From Ctenosaura bakeri (taxonomy: Eukaryota; Chordata; Lepidosauria; Squamata; Iguanidae): a DNA stretch of 64,000 bases. The position numbers and the translations under genes were made by a program. The notes beneath the pieces are model-generated. The model saw nothing but the letters and a program-made list of their open reading frames with translations. It searched no databases and was not told where the DNA came from. The stretch is taken from contig CAOLHI010002498.1 of NCBI GenBank assembly GCA_948474755.1, positions 1-64,000 of the forward strand, given 5' to 3'. How positions within the stretch are numbered: position 1 is the stretch's first letter; each line of letters opens with the position of its first letter. Positions 1-11,260 of this stretch are shown piece after piece.

Positions 1-893
1 CTCGCAAACCATTTTCATGCATTACAGGAACTTGATACAGCTGCTTGTTCTGTATGCTGAAAGTGGAAAGTGATCGACTTCAGTAGCAGAGAAAAACACA
101 TCCAACTCATTCAATGCCTTCGACAGTGGCGAGATTGATCACAGTTAGAAGTGACTTGCTCTGTTACTTCCCAAGCCACATGTTTCTACACACGTACACA
201 CAGAGAGAAGGGGGGAGGGATGATTCTGAGCAAATGACACACAAATAAGAAGTGACAATGATGGAGGCTTTCAGAAAGAGAATGCAGCAAAAATCCTAGT
301 GTTGAAGTATAAGGACTATCTGTACTCTCCATGTCTCCATGCCCTGGGGAATTCCTGGCTCAAAATTCAGCCTCTAGGGAGGAAATAATATACTGCAATA
401 TGCTTACTGAACTAACCTGCTTGTTAACTTATTAGGATAAGGAGACTGAGAAGGCTGTAATTTTTGAGCAGAGGAGCAACAGCAGAAGGGAATCCCTACA
501 CATTTCCCACACCTCTTCCGTAAGCAAACAAGCTTCCCGGGAGGCATGTTTACACTTGCAATTTTATACACATGGAACCCTTAAGATGGAGGGGGAAAGC
601 ACTGAGGAGCAATTTACAATGGAAAAATGGCAGGCAGAACAGTATTCTCAGTTCAAAACTGCAATATGTTTCTTGTGGGGTAGTGAAGGACGTAGACACC
701 AATTTATTACCCTTATTTGTGTGCAACATTTTCATACCTTCCAATCATGTAACAGGTAAAGAAATTGGACACATGTGTCCACATAATATCAGTATTTGCT
801 CAAGAAGGCAAAAGTTATTAATATGGAAGAACACGCAAGCTAAGAGATGTGGAGCAGTTTGCTTTTGTCTGAGCCTCCTGGTAAAGACATGAA
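1..893. other. Unique non-coding DNA, no gene
   Basis: I see no gene or recognisable repeat here. Short reading frames in this stretch lack any family motif and run through AT-rich sequence. A purine-rich patch lies near 200-225. Confidence 0.6.
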
Positions 894-1090
894 TCTGGCC
901 TTCCTCTCATTTCCTTCTGCTAAATACAAATGATTTTTGTATTTTGAACTCATTCTGCAGCAATTGGATTAAGCTGAGGACAAAGGGGGAAGTGGAGGGA
1001 CAGAACGGGGCACCCTAAAAGCAGCTGAAAAAGTGGGATGATAGAGAGTTAATCAAGAATGTCCCTGTGAAATTGGGATAGCTGGAAGTT
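894..1090 (+). repeat. Partial copy of the CCCTCCAAC/GTTGGAGG family
   Basis: The segment beginning around a 'CTGCAGCAATTGGA' motif and running through 'AAGCTGAGGACAAAG' and 'GCAGCTGAAAAAGTGGGAT' recurs in the same order at about 27010-27164 and 29940-30095. This copy holds only the right-hand part of the element; its terminal 'CTGGAAG' is a decayed form of the 'CTGGAGGATATG' end seen at 27164. It is the oldest or most damaged of the copies. The family is probably a non-autonomous DNA transposon because the two ends of longer copies are inverted; the superfamily is not determined. Confidence 0.55.
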
Positions 1091-1094
1091 AGGA

Positions 1095-1814
1095 TTTTCC
1101 CCTTATCCACTAATCTATTTTAGATGTACTGTGGTCAGATATTGACTTGGCCAAGTTCATCAAGTGAGATACAAAGCTAAACAAGTTTGGTTTAAGTCTG
1201 TATTGTGCACAAGAGGTGGACTTTTCCCTATGAATGCCCACTGATCCACATGGAAATCAACTGAAGGAGCTGTTCTTAAGTCAACGGAGGGCAGAACCAG
1301 AGCTTACAGCAAGTAGGATTGGCACCTAACATGAGAATTGCTAAAACCTTAAGTGGCTGGTGCATACAATATTGCAGACCTGCAATATTGTGCCACCCCA
1401 TCACTTTTCTACCTCTTATTCTCCCCTGTTCTCTTACAAACACAACACACACACAAACAGAACAGGAAGCTATGCTTGAAAGGGTGGCCTGAGAAAGCAA
1501 AAATGAGCTCTTAGCATCTGAAGATTTGGATGATGTTGAGGGACATATGAAAGTAGGCCAAGAGGAGGTGAGGTATCCACACCTCTGCTTGAACACTGTA
1601 GTAGCTCTTCTGAGTATTCAGACAAAATCAAAAATGTGCTTTCCTCCTTTCCAGATTTTTTGGCATGTTTCAGGTTTCTGAGTCCTCACGGGACTTTAAA
1701 CGAAGTGTCCTTAAAATCCACAAAGAGATGAGATGATTTGGGCTTACTTTTCTCTTCCTTCCTCACATCCTTTCCTGTTCATTTTCTTTTCCTCTTTCTT
1801 TTTTTTATCAACTC
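1095..1814. other. Unique non-coding DNA
   Basis: No gene recognised. A short inverted repeat with 10-nt arms (CAATATTGCA) sits at about 1366-1389, and a CA-rich tract at 1440-1458. Neither suggests an RNA gene. Confidence 0.55.
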
Positions 1815-1960
1815 CCAGCACTTGTCACTTTGCCATTTGAACATGTCACACCAAAGCTCTCTCTCATTAGGCGAAAATTGGATTTTGTTAATGAAGGAAA
1901 AGGAAATCAATTAACCTTATCAGTATACAGGGGACTTATTTGAAAGAGCAAGAAAAGAAA
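1815..1960. promoter_or_regulatory. Candidate conserved non-coding element (weak)
   Basis: Unique sequence without repeat features that carries AT-rich homeodomain-like cores (TTGTTAATGA, CAATTAACC) next to a GATA-like 'CTTATCAG'. I infer a possible enhancer only from this look; no alignment was possible. Confidence 0.25.
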
Positions 1961-2277
1961 TTCTCTTCTCCTCCTCCATTTACTTGGCTGATAAGTGAGA
2001 TCTACAGATGCAGGAAACACTCTCAAAGCTGGGCATCGGAGCTAAGCAAGGTGTACATAGAAGGACCTTGGGGAGACTTTTGAACATGGTACCTCTGGGA
2101 CTTTTCTGGCAAAGTAGCTATGCTTGCACTCACGCAGAGAGAAAGTAGCCATCACTCAAAACAGAAGAATGTAATTTAAAATCCTTCCTCTGTACAACTT
2201 TGCACAAAGAATTACAATGGTGTGTTATAGAAGAAGCATGCTATTTAAAGGAAGCACATTTGCTTTGACAACAAATG

Positions 2278-2318
2278 CTGTGTGTGTGTGTGTGTGTGTG
2301 TGCGCGTACGTGCGCGCT
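2278..2318. repeat. (TG)n microsatellite running into (CG/TG) repeats
   Basis: About 12 TG units are followed by a TGCGCGTACGTGCGCG tract. Alternating purine-pyrimidine sequence of this kind can adopt left-handed DNA, but no function is implied. Confidence 0.9.
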
Positions 2319-2433
2319 TTTGTACTCCTCCTCTTCTCTTTTCTCCTGTCTGCTCCTTCCCCTGATGCATAGGTCATCATCACAACTCAGCTTGGAAGCT
2401 CAACTGGTTGTATAAATAGCTCCATGTATTCTA

Positions 2434-3316
2434 TTTTTTTTTCTTTTTTCTTTTTTATTAATTATATAACTAAATCACAAATACAAAACAAGAAAAAAAA
2501 ATTAAACACCATGTGATATACATAATAGTGAATTAAAAAAAAAATTTTTTTCTTTTTCTTTTTTTCTCTTCTCTTAAGCAATACTAACTTTCATTGTTAT
2601 TTTGCACCTTTACCCTTAAATTTATAAATCTGTTCAACTGTTATAATTTCACATTTAATTCAATATTTTTCACATCCCCTTTAATCTATTTCTATTGTTA
2701 ATTCTTTTAACTTTTTTTTTTAAAAAAACATTGACATCACTTATCCATTTAAATCTATAAATCACAAGTTTAACACACACACCTACTAAGAATTACAAAA
2801 TATACAACATAAAAGAAAAACAAAACTAAAACTAAAAAATACCCACCCCCCAGAGCCAACTTTTTATTTAATCCACTTTCCAAAATTGCCATTCTTCTTT
2901 TGACAGGGTAGTATTACTATCTCTTTTCAGAACTTTATCCAAAAATATTTTCCAAATTTCTTCAAAATCATTCCCTTTAACCAAACCTTTCATAAACCTA
3001 ATTCTACATGTTAGTTTATCATTAATTGCAATTTTCCACACTTCGTTATACCATTCCTCTATTTGAAATTTTTCATTTGCTTTCCATTTTTTTGCTATTA
3101 TTAATCTCGCTGCAGTTAACAAATTTGTTATTAATTCTTTCTTTACTTGAGTACACTCAACCTTATCATATATAGACAACAATGCAATATTTGGACATAC
3201 TGGTATATCTGCTCCTATAATCTCTTTTATCTCTTTAAAAACCTTTTGCCAAAACGCCATTATCTTATTGCAATTCCACTACATATGCATATATGTACCA
3301 ATTTCTTGACATCCTC
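2434..3316 (-). mobile_element. 5'-truncated L1 LINE with 16-bp target duplication
   Basis: An L1 retrotransposon copy on the minus strand. It is bounded by an exact 16-bp direct repeat, AGCTCCATGTATTCTA, at 2418-2433 and 3317-3332. Directly inside the left copy is a T-rich run, the complement of the poly(A) tail. Reading on the minus strand, the last part of ORF2 (pseudogene entry) is followed by an AT-rich 3' UTR of about 430 bp. The copy starts inside the C-terminal part of ORF2, so most of the element was never copied, as is usual for target-primed reverse transcription. The exact duplication and fairly long surviving frame point to a modest age. Confidence 0.9.
2868..3260 (-). pseudogene. 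L1 ORF2 C-terminal fragment (130 codons open)
   Basis: The translation carries the C-terminal signature of L1 ORF2: a 'FWQKV' motif near residue 3, 'LLTAARLIIAKKWK' around residues 46-59, and 'EEWYNEVWKIA' around residues 68-78, ending with 'WQFWKVD' just before the stop. In a full-length L1 this region follows the reverse transcriptase and holds the cysteine-rich tail. Just upstream (about 3262-3295) the family pattern 'WNCNKI' is still visible but in a different frame from the sequence before it, and a stop codon intervenes, so a frameshift or point mutation has hit the copy. It has no start of its own; the methionine at 3260 is internal. It is not a host gene. Confidence 0.85.
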
Positions 3317-3332
3317 AGCTCCATGTATTCTA

Positions 3333-4822
3333 AATGTACTTTCGAAAGAAAGAGAGAGAAACTCATAACTATACTGCTGAACAGTGCTCAGTAAAGTCCT
3401 TGCATCCTGTTCTTCTCATCCCACACTAATTGCCAGAGTAGCCAGTGATGATATCTTATCAGGAAAAAGAAGCGGAGGAAGAAAAATGGGTCCACCGGCT
3501 TTTCTCCAGAGCTACTAAACCGAGGATGGGGGGCAGGTCGGTTGGATAAAAAATTAAGGCTCAGAAAAATTGGATGTGCCAATTCTCCTGAATTGGCTTT
3601 ATTGTTAAGCAGCTGTGATTCCAGTTGTGACAATCCCAAAACACTGCCCTAGTAAGGCTTCACTAACATGGAACTGGTATATCTCCCCTGTCAGCTTATG
3701 AGAAGAACTGAACAATTTAAGTATAATTGATGCTTTAAAAAAAGGCTACTTAGAATTGTGACCTCCATAAATTATTTAAATTAATTGTTTATGTTGTGCA
3801 ATCTATTCTTTTAGTAAGGGGAAACATTACATAAAACAATGAAACTCCCTGTCCTAACCTCTAGGAATCTTGCTTCTGTCCCTCCCTCCAACAAATTTCT
3901 CAAGCATCTGGTCTTCCCCAAGTGGTTTCACATTTAAGCATCTTGTGCCATTCTTGAGGGCCAAAAACTTGCAGAAAGAAAAGAAAGGAAAATGACTAAG
4001 AAGTGGAGTTTGGGGATACAAAGTCCTATCCCAATAATGAACTATTACAGAATCATTGTCCCCAAAACCTTTTCAAGCCCCTAAAGGCACATTAAAATAA
4101 ATGGCTGTACATGCTACCAAGAACTGCATGCTTTTGCTATTTTTTTTTAAAGGCAACTCCAGCAAACTGAGCAAAAAGGAAGTATCAACAAGCTAGATCA
4201 CTTAGCCAAAGTCCTTCTTGATCCTGCTAAAGATAAGGGGGAAACAAGCCTGGCACCAAGTCTTGTCTTCACAGCTTATATATAAGAGCACAGCAAGCAT
4301 TCTCCACTGTTGCTTGGATTCTTCGATCTGACCCCCTTCCTGAACCTGCCTTACACAGTCTCTCACTCCAGGTATCGAGCAGTTGCTTCAGTTTCACAGC
4401 AAGGCACCAGTACTAAGCTGGGGGAGCTCCCTGGAGGATGCCCGAACTGAGAGGTGACTGCGGAAACTTTTCAATTATTTACATCTTTCGCACAGCGCCT
4501 TCTCCAACTTCAGCCTCAGCTCCCTCTCCTTCTGCCCTGCTTCCAGCACTCTCCTTACCACCACTTCCCTGGTTGTACTAAAATAAGACATTTATGGATC
4601 TTGCATGGGTTGTCTTTTTGACACATGCAGTGATGATGGATCCAGAAAGGGAGCCAGAGATTGTCAAAGCAGAAGTGACTTATCCCCCCGCCCCGGCTGA
4701 GACTTCCTGGCAATTTTGACAGCAAGTTCTGAAAACCTTGCATGGTTTACAGCAAACGTTTTGGCAGAAGGATCTTCAGCTGCCATTCTGAAGGAAAAAA
4801 GGTGGGGGGAGATAAGGGGAGG
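3333..4822. other. Unique non-coding DNA
   Basis: No gene or clear repeat. The reading frames here are short and without motifs. Simple A- or T-runs occur at 3738-3744 and 4141-4150. Confidence 0.55.
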
Positions 4823-4862
4823 CATACCCTCCAACATTTCACACTTAAAACACAAGCATATT
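4823..4862 (+). repeat. Solo left end of the CCCTCCAAC family
   Basis: The string CATACCCTCCAACATTTCAC matches the left terminus of the copies at 26491 and 29275, then the similarity fades. It is either a decayed remnant or a truncated insertion. Confidence 0.4.
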
Positions 4863-4948
4863 CTTTGGTAATTTTAGCACCCTGATTCTTAGTGAATTTC
4901 ACTCTTCCCTCCCTTCTTTTCCACTGTTGTTGCAGATGGTTGAACGTA

Positions 4949-5428
4949 CAGTTGGTCCTCCATATTTGCTAGGGGCACAGGACTCTCGCAAAAGTGGGAA
5001 AACACCAAATATCAAAGTGTGTATGCATTTGTATGTCTGTTTATGAACAGGACTGAGGCACGGTGGGGAAAGCAGGCACTGAGGGTCCAAACCAGGTCAG
5101 GGAAATGAGAGGGAAAGAGGGTGGGTTGGCGTGGTGAATCTATACTTCCTCTTTCATGCCCATCTCCTTCCTTGGGTGTGGGAGTGTAGCAGGACTGCAT
5201 ATGTGCTACTGAGAAATTGGGCTGAAAGCCATCCTTAGCTGGCAAGGCAGCGGCTGGTGGAGGAGGACCAGAGGAGGGTTTTTCAGGGGCTGCACAGCCT
5301 GATCAGAGGCACAGAGACAGGAATTTTCCTCAGAAAAGAAGCAGCTGAGGTGGGGGATAGGTGTTGGAGAAATTCACAAATAATCAAGATTGTGAAAATC
5401 AATCCCCACAAATGTGTATGAGCAACTG
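4949..5428. mobile_element. Mariner/Tigger-like non-autonomous DNA transposon
   Basis: The ends are inverted: CAGTTGGTCCTCCATATTTG on the left and, read from the right end, CAGTTGCTCATACACATTTG. Both are flanked by TA (4947-4948 and 5429-5430), the target site of Tc1/mariner/pogo elements. The 480-bp interior has no transposase frame, so it would have depended on an enzyme made elsewhere. The 'CTCGCAAAAGTGGGAAAA' stretch inside resembles the subterminal part of Tigger elements as I remember them. The terminal similarity is imperfect, so the copy is old. Confidence 0.55.
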
Positions 5429-5715
5429 TAAAAATCTTATGATTCCATAGGATGGAACCTTGACAATTAAAATGGTATCAAAGTGCTACAACACTGTGTT
5501 GCAGATACCCTGCCTTTCTCTCTCATACTCATTTCTTCACCTTGTTCCGTGCATTCTCCCTCTCCACTCAGGACCATCAGCTCCACTCACAAGAACTCTG
5601 AAGTGATTGCATGCCAATGGACTGACTACCATATGTGGTCCAACCATCATGCTTTCCTGTGCGCTAAGTTGGAGAAAAGTGAAATGCAAAATGAATTGCA
5701 GAAATTATAGACTTT

Positions 5716-5880
5716 GATGAAGGAAGTCTTTGAAAACTGCACAGTTTTGAACGACTATTTGCTGTGTGGGACTTACTCTGTGTGAATTCAGACACAGTAT
5801 TTTGCAAAGGAAACAGTGTTTTCTGCTCACAATGTGCTGTTATAGGACTCCTTTGTCTATGAGAGTGGAAAGGTTCCATC
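5716..5880 (+). repeat. Interspersed repeat with TTTTCTGCA-type internal motifs
   Basis: This belongs to a family seen again at 15165-15330 and 56055-56300 (minus) and 32474-32700 (plus). Shared landmarks are 'AGGAAGTCTTTGAAAACTG', 'ACTATTTGC' and repeated variants of 'ACAGTGTTTTCTG'. I do not recognise the family; it has no reading frame. Confidence 0.45.
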
Positions 5881-7227
5881 CATCTTCCTGTGAAAGATGA
5901 GGTTCAGAAGAGGCTAGAGATAGCAAACTTTTTCCTTGCATGCCACTTGGAAAGAAGCACAAGAGCCCTTCCAGGATCATAACACTGCCTGCCGTGTTTC
6001 ATGTTAAAATTAAACACAAAACAAAACAAACAAAAAACCTAGAAGTGGAACATGCAACATCAAGTTGCAAGCCTTGTGGAATACGCCTGTTCAGGCCAAA
6101 TGGCCATATCTTTTTCCAGGATATGCATTCCTGTCCTGCTCCCCACACTTTTACATTGGGACTGCTTCTTTTTTAAACTGCTTCCCCCGACCTCATCACC
6201 TTCCTCTTTCAAAATCACTGACATATCTACCACAGGACAGGAAAAGACACTGTCCCGGGGCTGCCACTCAACTGGGTTTGGCTACCACTTCAGCCTAACT
6301 CTAAGCCTGCCCTAACCTCCCACACCATTTGCTGGAATAAAAGGAAAGAACCTGGTTGCATGAACAGGGCTGTCAGCACATTGAGCCTACATGCTGAGCA
6401 TGAACAATGCTGTCACTTGCCATTTGACTTTCCCTTGCTGCTTACTTCTTGTGCCCCAGCACAACAGGCAATAAGTGATGTCTCTATCCAAAAGCTAAAT
6501 TTCATACGCTTTGTCCGTACCGTTTTGGGCTACTCTAAAAAGAAGAGAATCAGAGCCGTTTCAAATAAAACTCACAACCATGATTAGCCTGGGCTTCCTT
6601 CATTCAGATCCGACATTGTCCACACTTTCACACTGTCTCAGCTGTACGTGGATGGCGTCTTCCGTGTCCCCTGATGAAAGTGCCCCATTATTCAGAGTAT
6701 GCCTTCCTTCTCTCCATTACTTAGCCGGCTTTATCTATGGCTGAGAAATACTCAGCCAAATAAATTATTCATTGTGTTTGTCAATCAGCGGGTAGATTAT
6801 TCACAGATTATATCCCACTCGTTCCACCTTTCCTGCCCATTTTATGGCTGAAAAAAGGCTGAGGGAACAGCTTTCCTCAGCCAAAAATGAGAAAGAAGGG
6901 GAGGGGGAGATAGTAAATTGAAGCAAGGTTATGAGAGATAGAGAAGAGGCTAACCACTACTGAGACTGGAGGATTTTTTTTTCCACCCACAGAATAAAAG
7001 GCTTGACAATACCAGAGGTGTCAGCAGGAAATTCTTTCTCATACAGACTGTCAGAATTCCTCACTTCTGACAAGCCATCTCGTATATTGTAAGACTGCCT
7101 GTCATTGCACGTAGGACTGTAGGAAACCATATTTTTGAAAAATATATAAACATATATCCCTCTGCCTTCAACTTGATGCACAGAAATGGGAAACAAGAGG
7201 GCAGATATCTGCCCTCTGCCTCCCCAG
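5881..7227. other. Unique non-coding DNA
   Basis: No gene seen. Around 6799-6850 a 'TTATATCCCAC' motif resembles the minus-strand tail of L2/CR1-like LINEs, too short to bound. Purine-rich sequence lies at 6890-6910. Confidence 0.5.
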
Positions 7228-7667
7228 AGGGCAGGGCTAATCCAGAGAACGTCGACCAAAATGGTGAAGGGTCTGGAAGCCATGCCCTATGAGGAGCGGC
7301 TTAGGGAGCTGGGTATGTTGAGTCTGCAGAAGAGAAGGTTAAGAGGGGACATGATAGCCATGTTTAAATATTTGAAGGGATGTCATGTCAAGGAGGGAGC
7401 AGGCTTGTTTCTGCTGCTCCAGAGACTAGGATAAGGAGCAATGGATTCAAGATGCAGGAAAGGAGATTCCACCTGAAGAACTTCCTGATGGTCAGAGCTG
7501 TCCGGCAGTGGAATATGCTGCCACTTCTTTGGAGATGTTTAAGTAGAGGCTGGATGGACATCTGTTGGGAGTGCTTTGATGTGGGTTCCTGCATGGCAGA
7601 AGGGAGTTGGACTGGATGGCCCCTGTGGTCACTTCCAACTCTGTGATTCTATGATTCTATGATTATA
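7228..7667 (+). mobile_element. 5'-truncated CR1 LINE, 3' end
   Basis: A CR1 non-LTR retrotransposon end on the plus strand. The translation from 7261 reads '[18 protein letters not shown]' followed by '[19 protein letters not shown]', the conserved C-terminus of CR1 ORF2, then shifts frame after about 55 residues and continues as '...SNGFKMQERRFHLK...VRAVRQWNMLP'. The copy ends in the CR1-type tail 'GATTCTATGATTCTATGATT' and has no poly(A), as expected for this family. The frameshift and lack of a clear target duplication suggest an older insertion than the CR1 at 29372-29830. Confidence 0.9.
7261..7640 (+). pseudogene. CR1 ORF2 C-terminal remnant, frameshifted
   Basis: The reverse-transcriptase C-terminal segment is split over two frames: the first runs to about 7431 and the second continues to about 7640. 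Compared with the minus-strand CR1 copy at 29450-29797, the 'NLRKNFLTVRA' segment here has lost bases ('KNFLMVRA') and the C-terminal 'SLEVFKQRLDG' is out of frame. It cannot encode protein. Confidence 0.8.
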
Positions 7668-8082
7668 AATGGGCTTAAGGCTACAGGAGGGTAAGCTGGG
7701 TTGAACGGTGGCAGAAGATTTTGGATCATAAGAGCAGTTTGGCAATGAAACCACTTACCCAGCACAAGGGTTCCTCTTCACTGAAGGTATTTGGGAGAAG
7801 GGCTGAACACATTTGTCTAGCCCAATATGGCCAAACATGCACAACACCCCAGCCAAGATGTGCATGGAATCTCCCTGGCTTTCTGACTTAGGAAGGCAAG
7901 GGTCAGCTGAAAAGCCTATCCAGTTTAATCTTATAGCCAGCACTCCTGCTGAACTCCATCGTCTACTATCATCGTGTTTGCTAAGTTCCCTAACTAAATT
8001 ATAGAAATACACAATACCCCATTCCTGGACAAGGTTCTATGTCTCCTGGCATGTGATCTTGCAGCTAACAATCACTGCACTG
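7668..8082. other. Unique non-coding DNA
   Basis: No gene, repeat or motif recognised between the CR1 end and the next SINE. Confidence 0.5.
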
Positions 8083-8275
8083 GTGTTGTCATGTTCCTCA
8101 AGTCATTTTTTACTTATGGCAAACCTAAAGCAAGCCTATCATGAGGCTTTCTGCGGCTGAGAGTATATGATGCGCCCAAGGGCACCAATGGGTTTCTATG
8201 GCCAAGCAGGGAATCTAAATCTGGTCTCCAGGGTGATAGTACAACATTGAAACCACTACATCACATTGGCTCTCA
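8083..8275 (-). repeat. tRNA-derived SINE with RTE-like tail
   Basis: A minus-strand copy: left end 'TTCCTCAAGTCATTTTTTACTTATGG' region is the complement of the tail, and the right side 'CTGGTCTCCAGGGTGATAGTACAACATTGAAACCACTACA' region is the complement of the tRNA-like head, with the B-box equivalent lost ('GGAATCTAAATCTGG' instead of the GGGTTCGAATCC complement). Decayed, so it could not be transcribed by RNA polymerase III efficiently. Confidence 0.85.
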
Positions 8276-10440
8276 AACAATGCACTACAGATGGGAAATG
8301 ATATTGATAGGAAATGTCACCTTTGGGGCATTTCCCCATTTAGTTGGAATGAAGTACATGACCTGTTGAGTACTTGCCATGCCTCTGCAAAGGCATACTA
8401 TATTTCTGGATTTGCTGGGTATTTCCATGAGCTTGCACACACACGTATGAATAAGGATGTCTGTCAAGACCAGGATGGGCAATTTAGAAGTGGTCAGGTG
8501 GCGACTTGAGCTGAAACTGACCATGTGTGCAGGAGTGATGTAACGAATAAATCCCCATCTGTATGAGGATCAGCAAGTCCACCTGCCGGGCAAGAAAATA
8601 TGCCGGCATACCTACTCGTAGAGCAGCACCTAAGGAATTAAGGGACAAGAGATGCAGCTATCTCAAGACTGTGTTTGGCATTAGTAGATGTATAGGACTG
8701 CATTTGAATGCAGCACAATTCAGATATGACTTTAAAGGAGGGAGGAAACCTAGCCTAACAAAACAAATAGTGCACTTAGGGAAGGAAAAAAACCCCATAT
8801 GGAGGCTTAATGGCAGTCTATTAAGCATAAATCAACACAAAGGTAAATCACCGGGAAGAGGAGAGATACGCCAGTTTGGGGATTAGAGCACAAAAGCAGT
8901 AATATTTACTCACTAGATTAAGGCACTTATAAGAACAGACAAGTTATTACTAAGAAACATTTTTCCCAAGAATTTTGTATTTACCCAGAAAAAAAAATCA
9001 GACATGTTGCTATAACAGTCTGTGTGTTGCAAAGAACTGTGCCATTGTCTGGTACCTTAAATGAACAAACGGCCCCTCTCCACCACTGACTCTGAGGACT
9101 GTGTGCCAAAATCATGACAGGAACCCAAACCTAAGCTCGGTTTACTCAGATGTAGCCACTGATGTACTCCTTGCAAACTGAAAGATGGGTCAGTCAACAG
9201 ATGAGTGTAAATAACCTTAATTTCTTCCTCTTCTTCTTCTCCTTCTCCTTCTTGTTTTGGCTGACAACAATGAGGATGAAGTGGGCAGTGGGAAAATGTC
9301 ATGGAAAAGTTGGGGGCAGTTCAAGGGATGGGCTGGGGCTTTAGCTGAGGGTAAAAATCCTTGTTGAGCCCATGAATTGAATTCAGTTTCAGAGATGTAC
9401 TCAAGGGCTGCATTCCAGTTGTGGATAGGGCCAAGACAAAAAGGTAGCACCAAAAATACCAGTACTTTTAGTCCAAAGCCAGTCACTAACCTAGAAGTGG
9501 CACTTCAGTATCTAGAATGGGGTGAAACTAAAATAAAAACCCAGTTAACCACCTGTTACAGAACCCTTTGCCATGCTGGCCCCACAGTTCCAATTCTGGG
9601 TTCCTGTCAATTACCTCACTCTTTCTCCCCAACCCCTTCCTGAGTTGGGCACTTGGGCCCCAAGGGAACCCCCCACCAATTATGGACCAGTGGCTGTGTT
9701 GTTTTGGTGGGTTCAATGTAGTAAGCCTGACCAGACCCTTCACCAAACGTAATATGAACTGACAGAAATGACGGTACAAACAAACAAGTGGAAGTTTAAG
9801 GAGATACAAGAAAATAATACACTAGTCTTGGAACTACTAGATTATTTACAGCTCCTCAAAACATAGTGAGCCCTTTCCTCTGTCTGGCTCTACTGTCCCT
9901 ATTTCATCTGTTCCTCTCTTTCTGAAATCTGTTCCCTATCTCTGTGTCAGCTTTCCCCTTTTTGCCCTCTGGCAGAGACAAGCCTCAGTTTTTGTAACAT
10001 TTCTTCCCCACAGGCTCCCCTTCACAGTATTCCCTGAGCCATGGTTGGCTGCCTTCAGCCAGGCTTGCACCTCCCAAAGGTGGCATCACGTGTGGCCTTC
10101 TGAAGAAGTCAGTGGGACCAGATTTGAACCTCTGGAAGTCTGGATTTGCTTCCAGGGCCTCAGATTCCACACTGAAGAGAAAAATGATACCATGACTTTC
10201 ACAGAGAGAATTAAAAGCATCAGGGGAATAAAAGTTTTCCCCTCCTGAATCACAGCAATGGGCCATCAGTTTCCAATTGTGATCTCAACCATTAGCAACC
10301 AGGTGCCTGTGGGGCATCCAGAAGAAGAACATGGAGGCAGTCAACCCTCCCCATTTCAGTATGAGCATCTAATAGTTGTTAATCAAAGGTATATTGCCTA
10401 TGAACATGAAACTACATTTCATAATAAGGAACAATAAATA
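8276..10440. other. Unique non-coding DNA with a (TTC)n tract
   Basis: No gene. A polypyrimidine tract of TTC/TCC units lies at 9222-9254. Everything else appears unique and without motifs. Confidence 0.5.
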
Positions 10441-10448
10441 TTATGGAC

Positions 10449-10678
10449 TCTTGTTCTTGTTATGTGCCTTCAAGTTGACTCCAACTTATGTTGACCCTCT
10501 CAAAGGACTTTGTTGGCAAGATTTATGGAGAGGACAATTGCCACTGCCATCTTTTTGGGCTGAAAGAGTGAGACTTGCCCTAGGTCCACCCACTGGGTCT
10601 CCGTGGTAAAGCAGGGATTCAAACCCTGGCTTCCTAGAGTCCGGGTTCAATACTCAAAACACTATACCACACTGACTT
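10449..10678 (-). repeat. tRNA-derived SINE with RTE-like tail
   Basis: Nearly full length, minus strand. The tail complement 'GTGCCTTCAAGTTGACTCCA' is on the left, the middle 'AGTGAGACTTGCCC' in the centre and the tRNA-like head complement 'GGATTCAAACCCTGG' on the right. The flanks 'TATGGACTCT' and 'TATGGATCTCT' may be the decayed target duplication. Confidence 0.9.
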
Positions 10679-11019
10679 TCATGTATGGATCTCTGTTCCA
10701 TTAATTTGTCAATTTAAACCCATGTTCATGAGTCACCATGACATGAAGTGGCAGTGTGTTCCATCAGCCAACTATACATTGAGAAGAACTGAACTGAACT
10801 TTGGTCTTTGCTGCTGCATGTACTGTTTTTTTGCATGAGAAACATGAATACAGTTGCAGATAACAAAATACATATGTGAGGTGCATCAACACTCCTCATT
10901 CAATTTATGAAGTCACATATCTTCTTTTGCAGATAATTGTCTCATATGTGCAATGCCAGCATACTAAAAGGCAGAAATATCTAGGAAGGGAAAACAGGGC
11001 AATTTTCAGACGTCTCTTA
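10679..11019. other. Unique non-coding DNA
   Basis: AT-rich unique sequence; nothing recognised. Confidence 0.45.
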
Positions 11020-11260
11020 GAAATCTAAGGCTTGGGTAAACAGAACGCCCCAATTTCTTTCATTTTCAATTTTCCAGGCAGAATGCATAATTCGACTGCT
11101 TTCTTTTCACTTAAGATTTTCCCCCATCTGCAGACGTGTCACCATTATCAAGGCAGCGGCAGCAGCCTCCTCAACTTTGCCAAGTTAAATTGCATTCCAA
11201 TTCTGTTCTACTGTACTAAATGTCTTTGCAATCAAAAAGCAAATATAATTTAAGTGCCAT
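11020..11260. promoter_or_regulatory. Candidate conserved non-coding element
   Basis: A unique, non-repetitive block with an unusual mix of pyrimidine-rich and GCAGCGGCAGCAGCC sequence, 'GCATAATTCGAC' and 'AGTTAAATTGCATTCC'. It has no coding potential and no transposon edges. I infer a regulatory element because such blocks in otherwise repeat-rich reptile DNA are often conserved; conservation itself was not tested. Confidence 0.3.
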
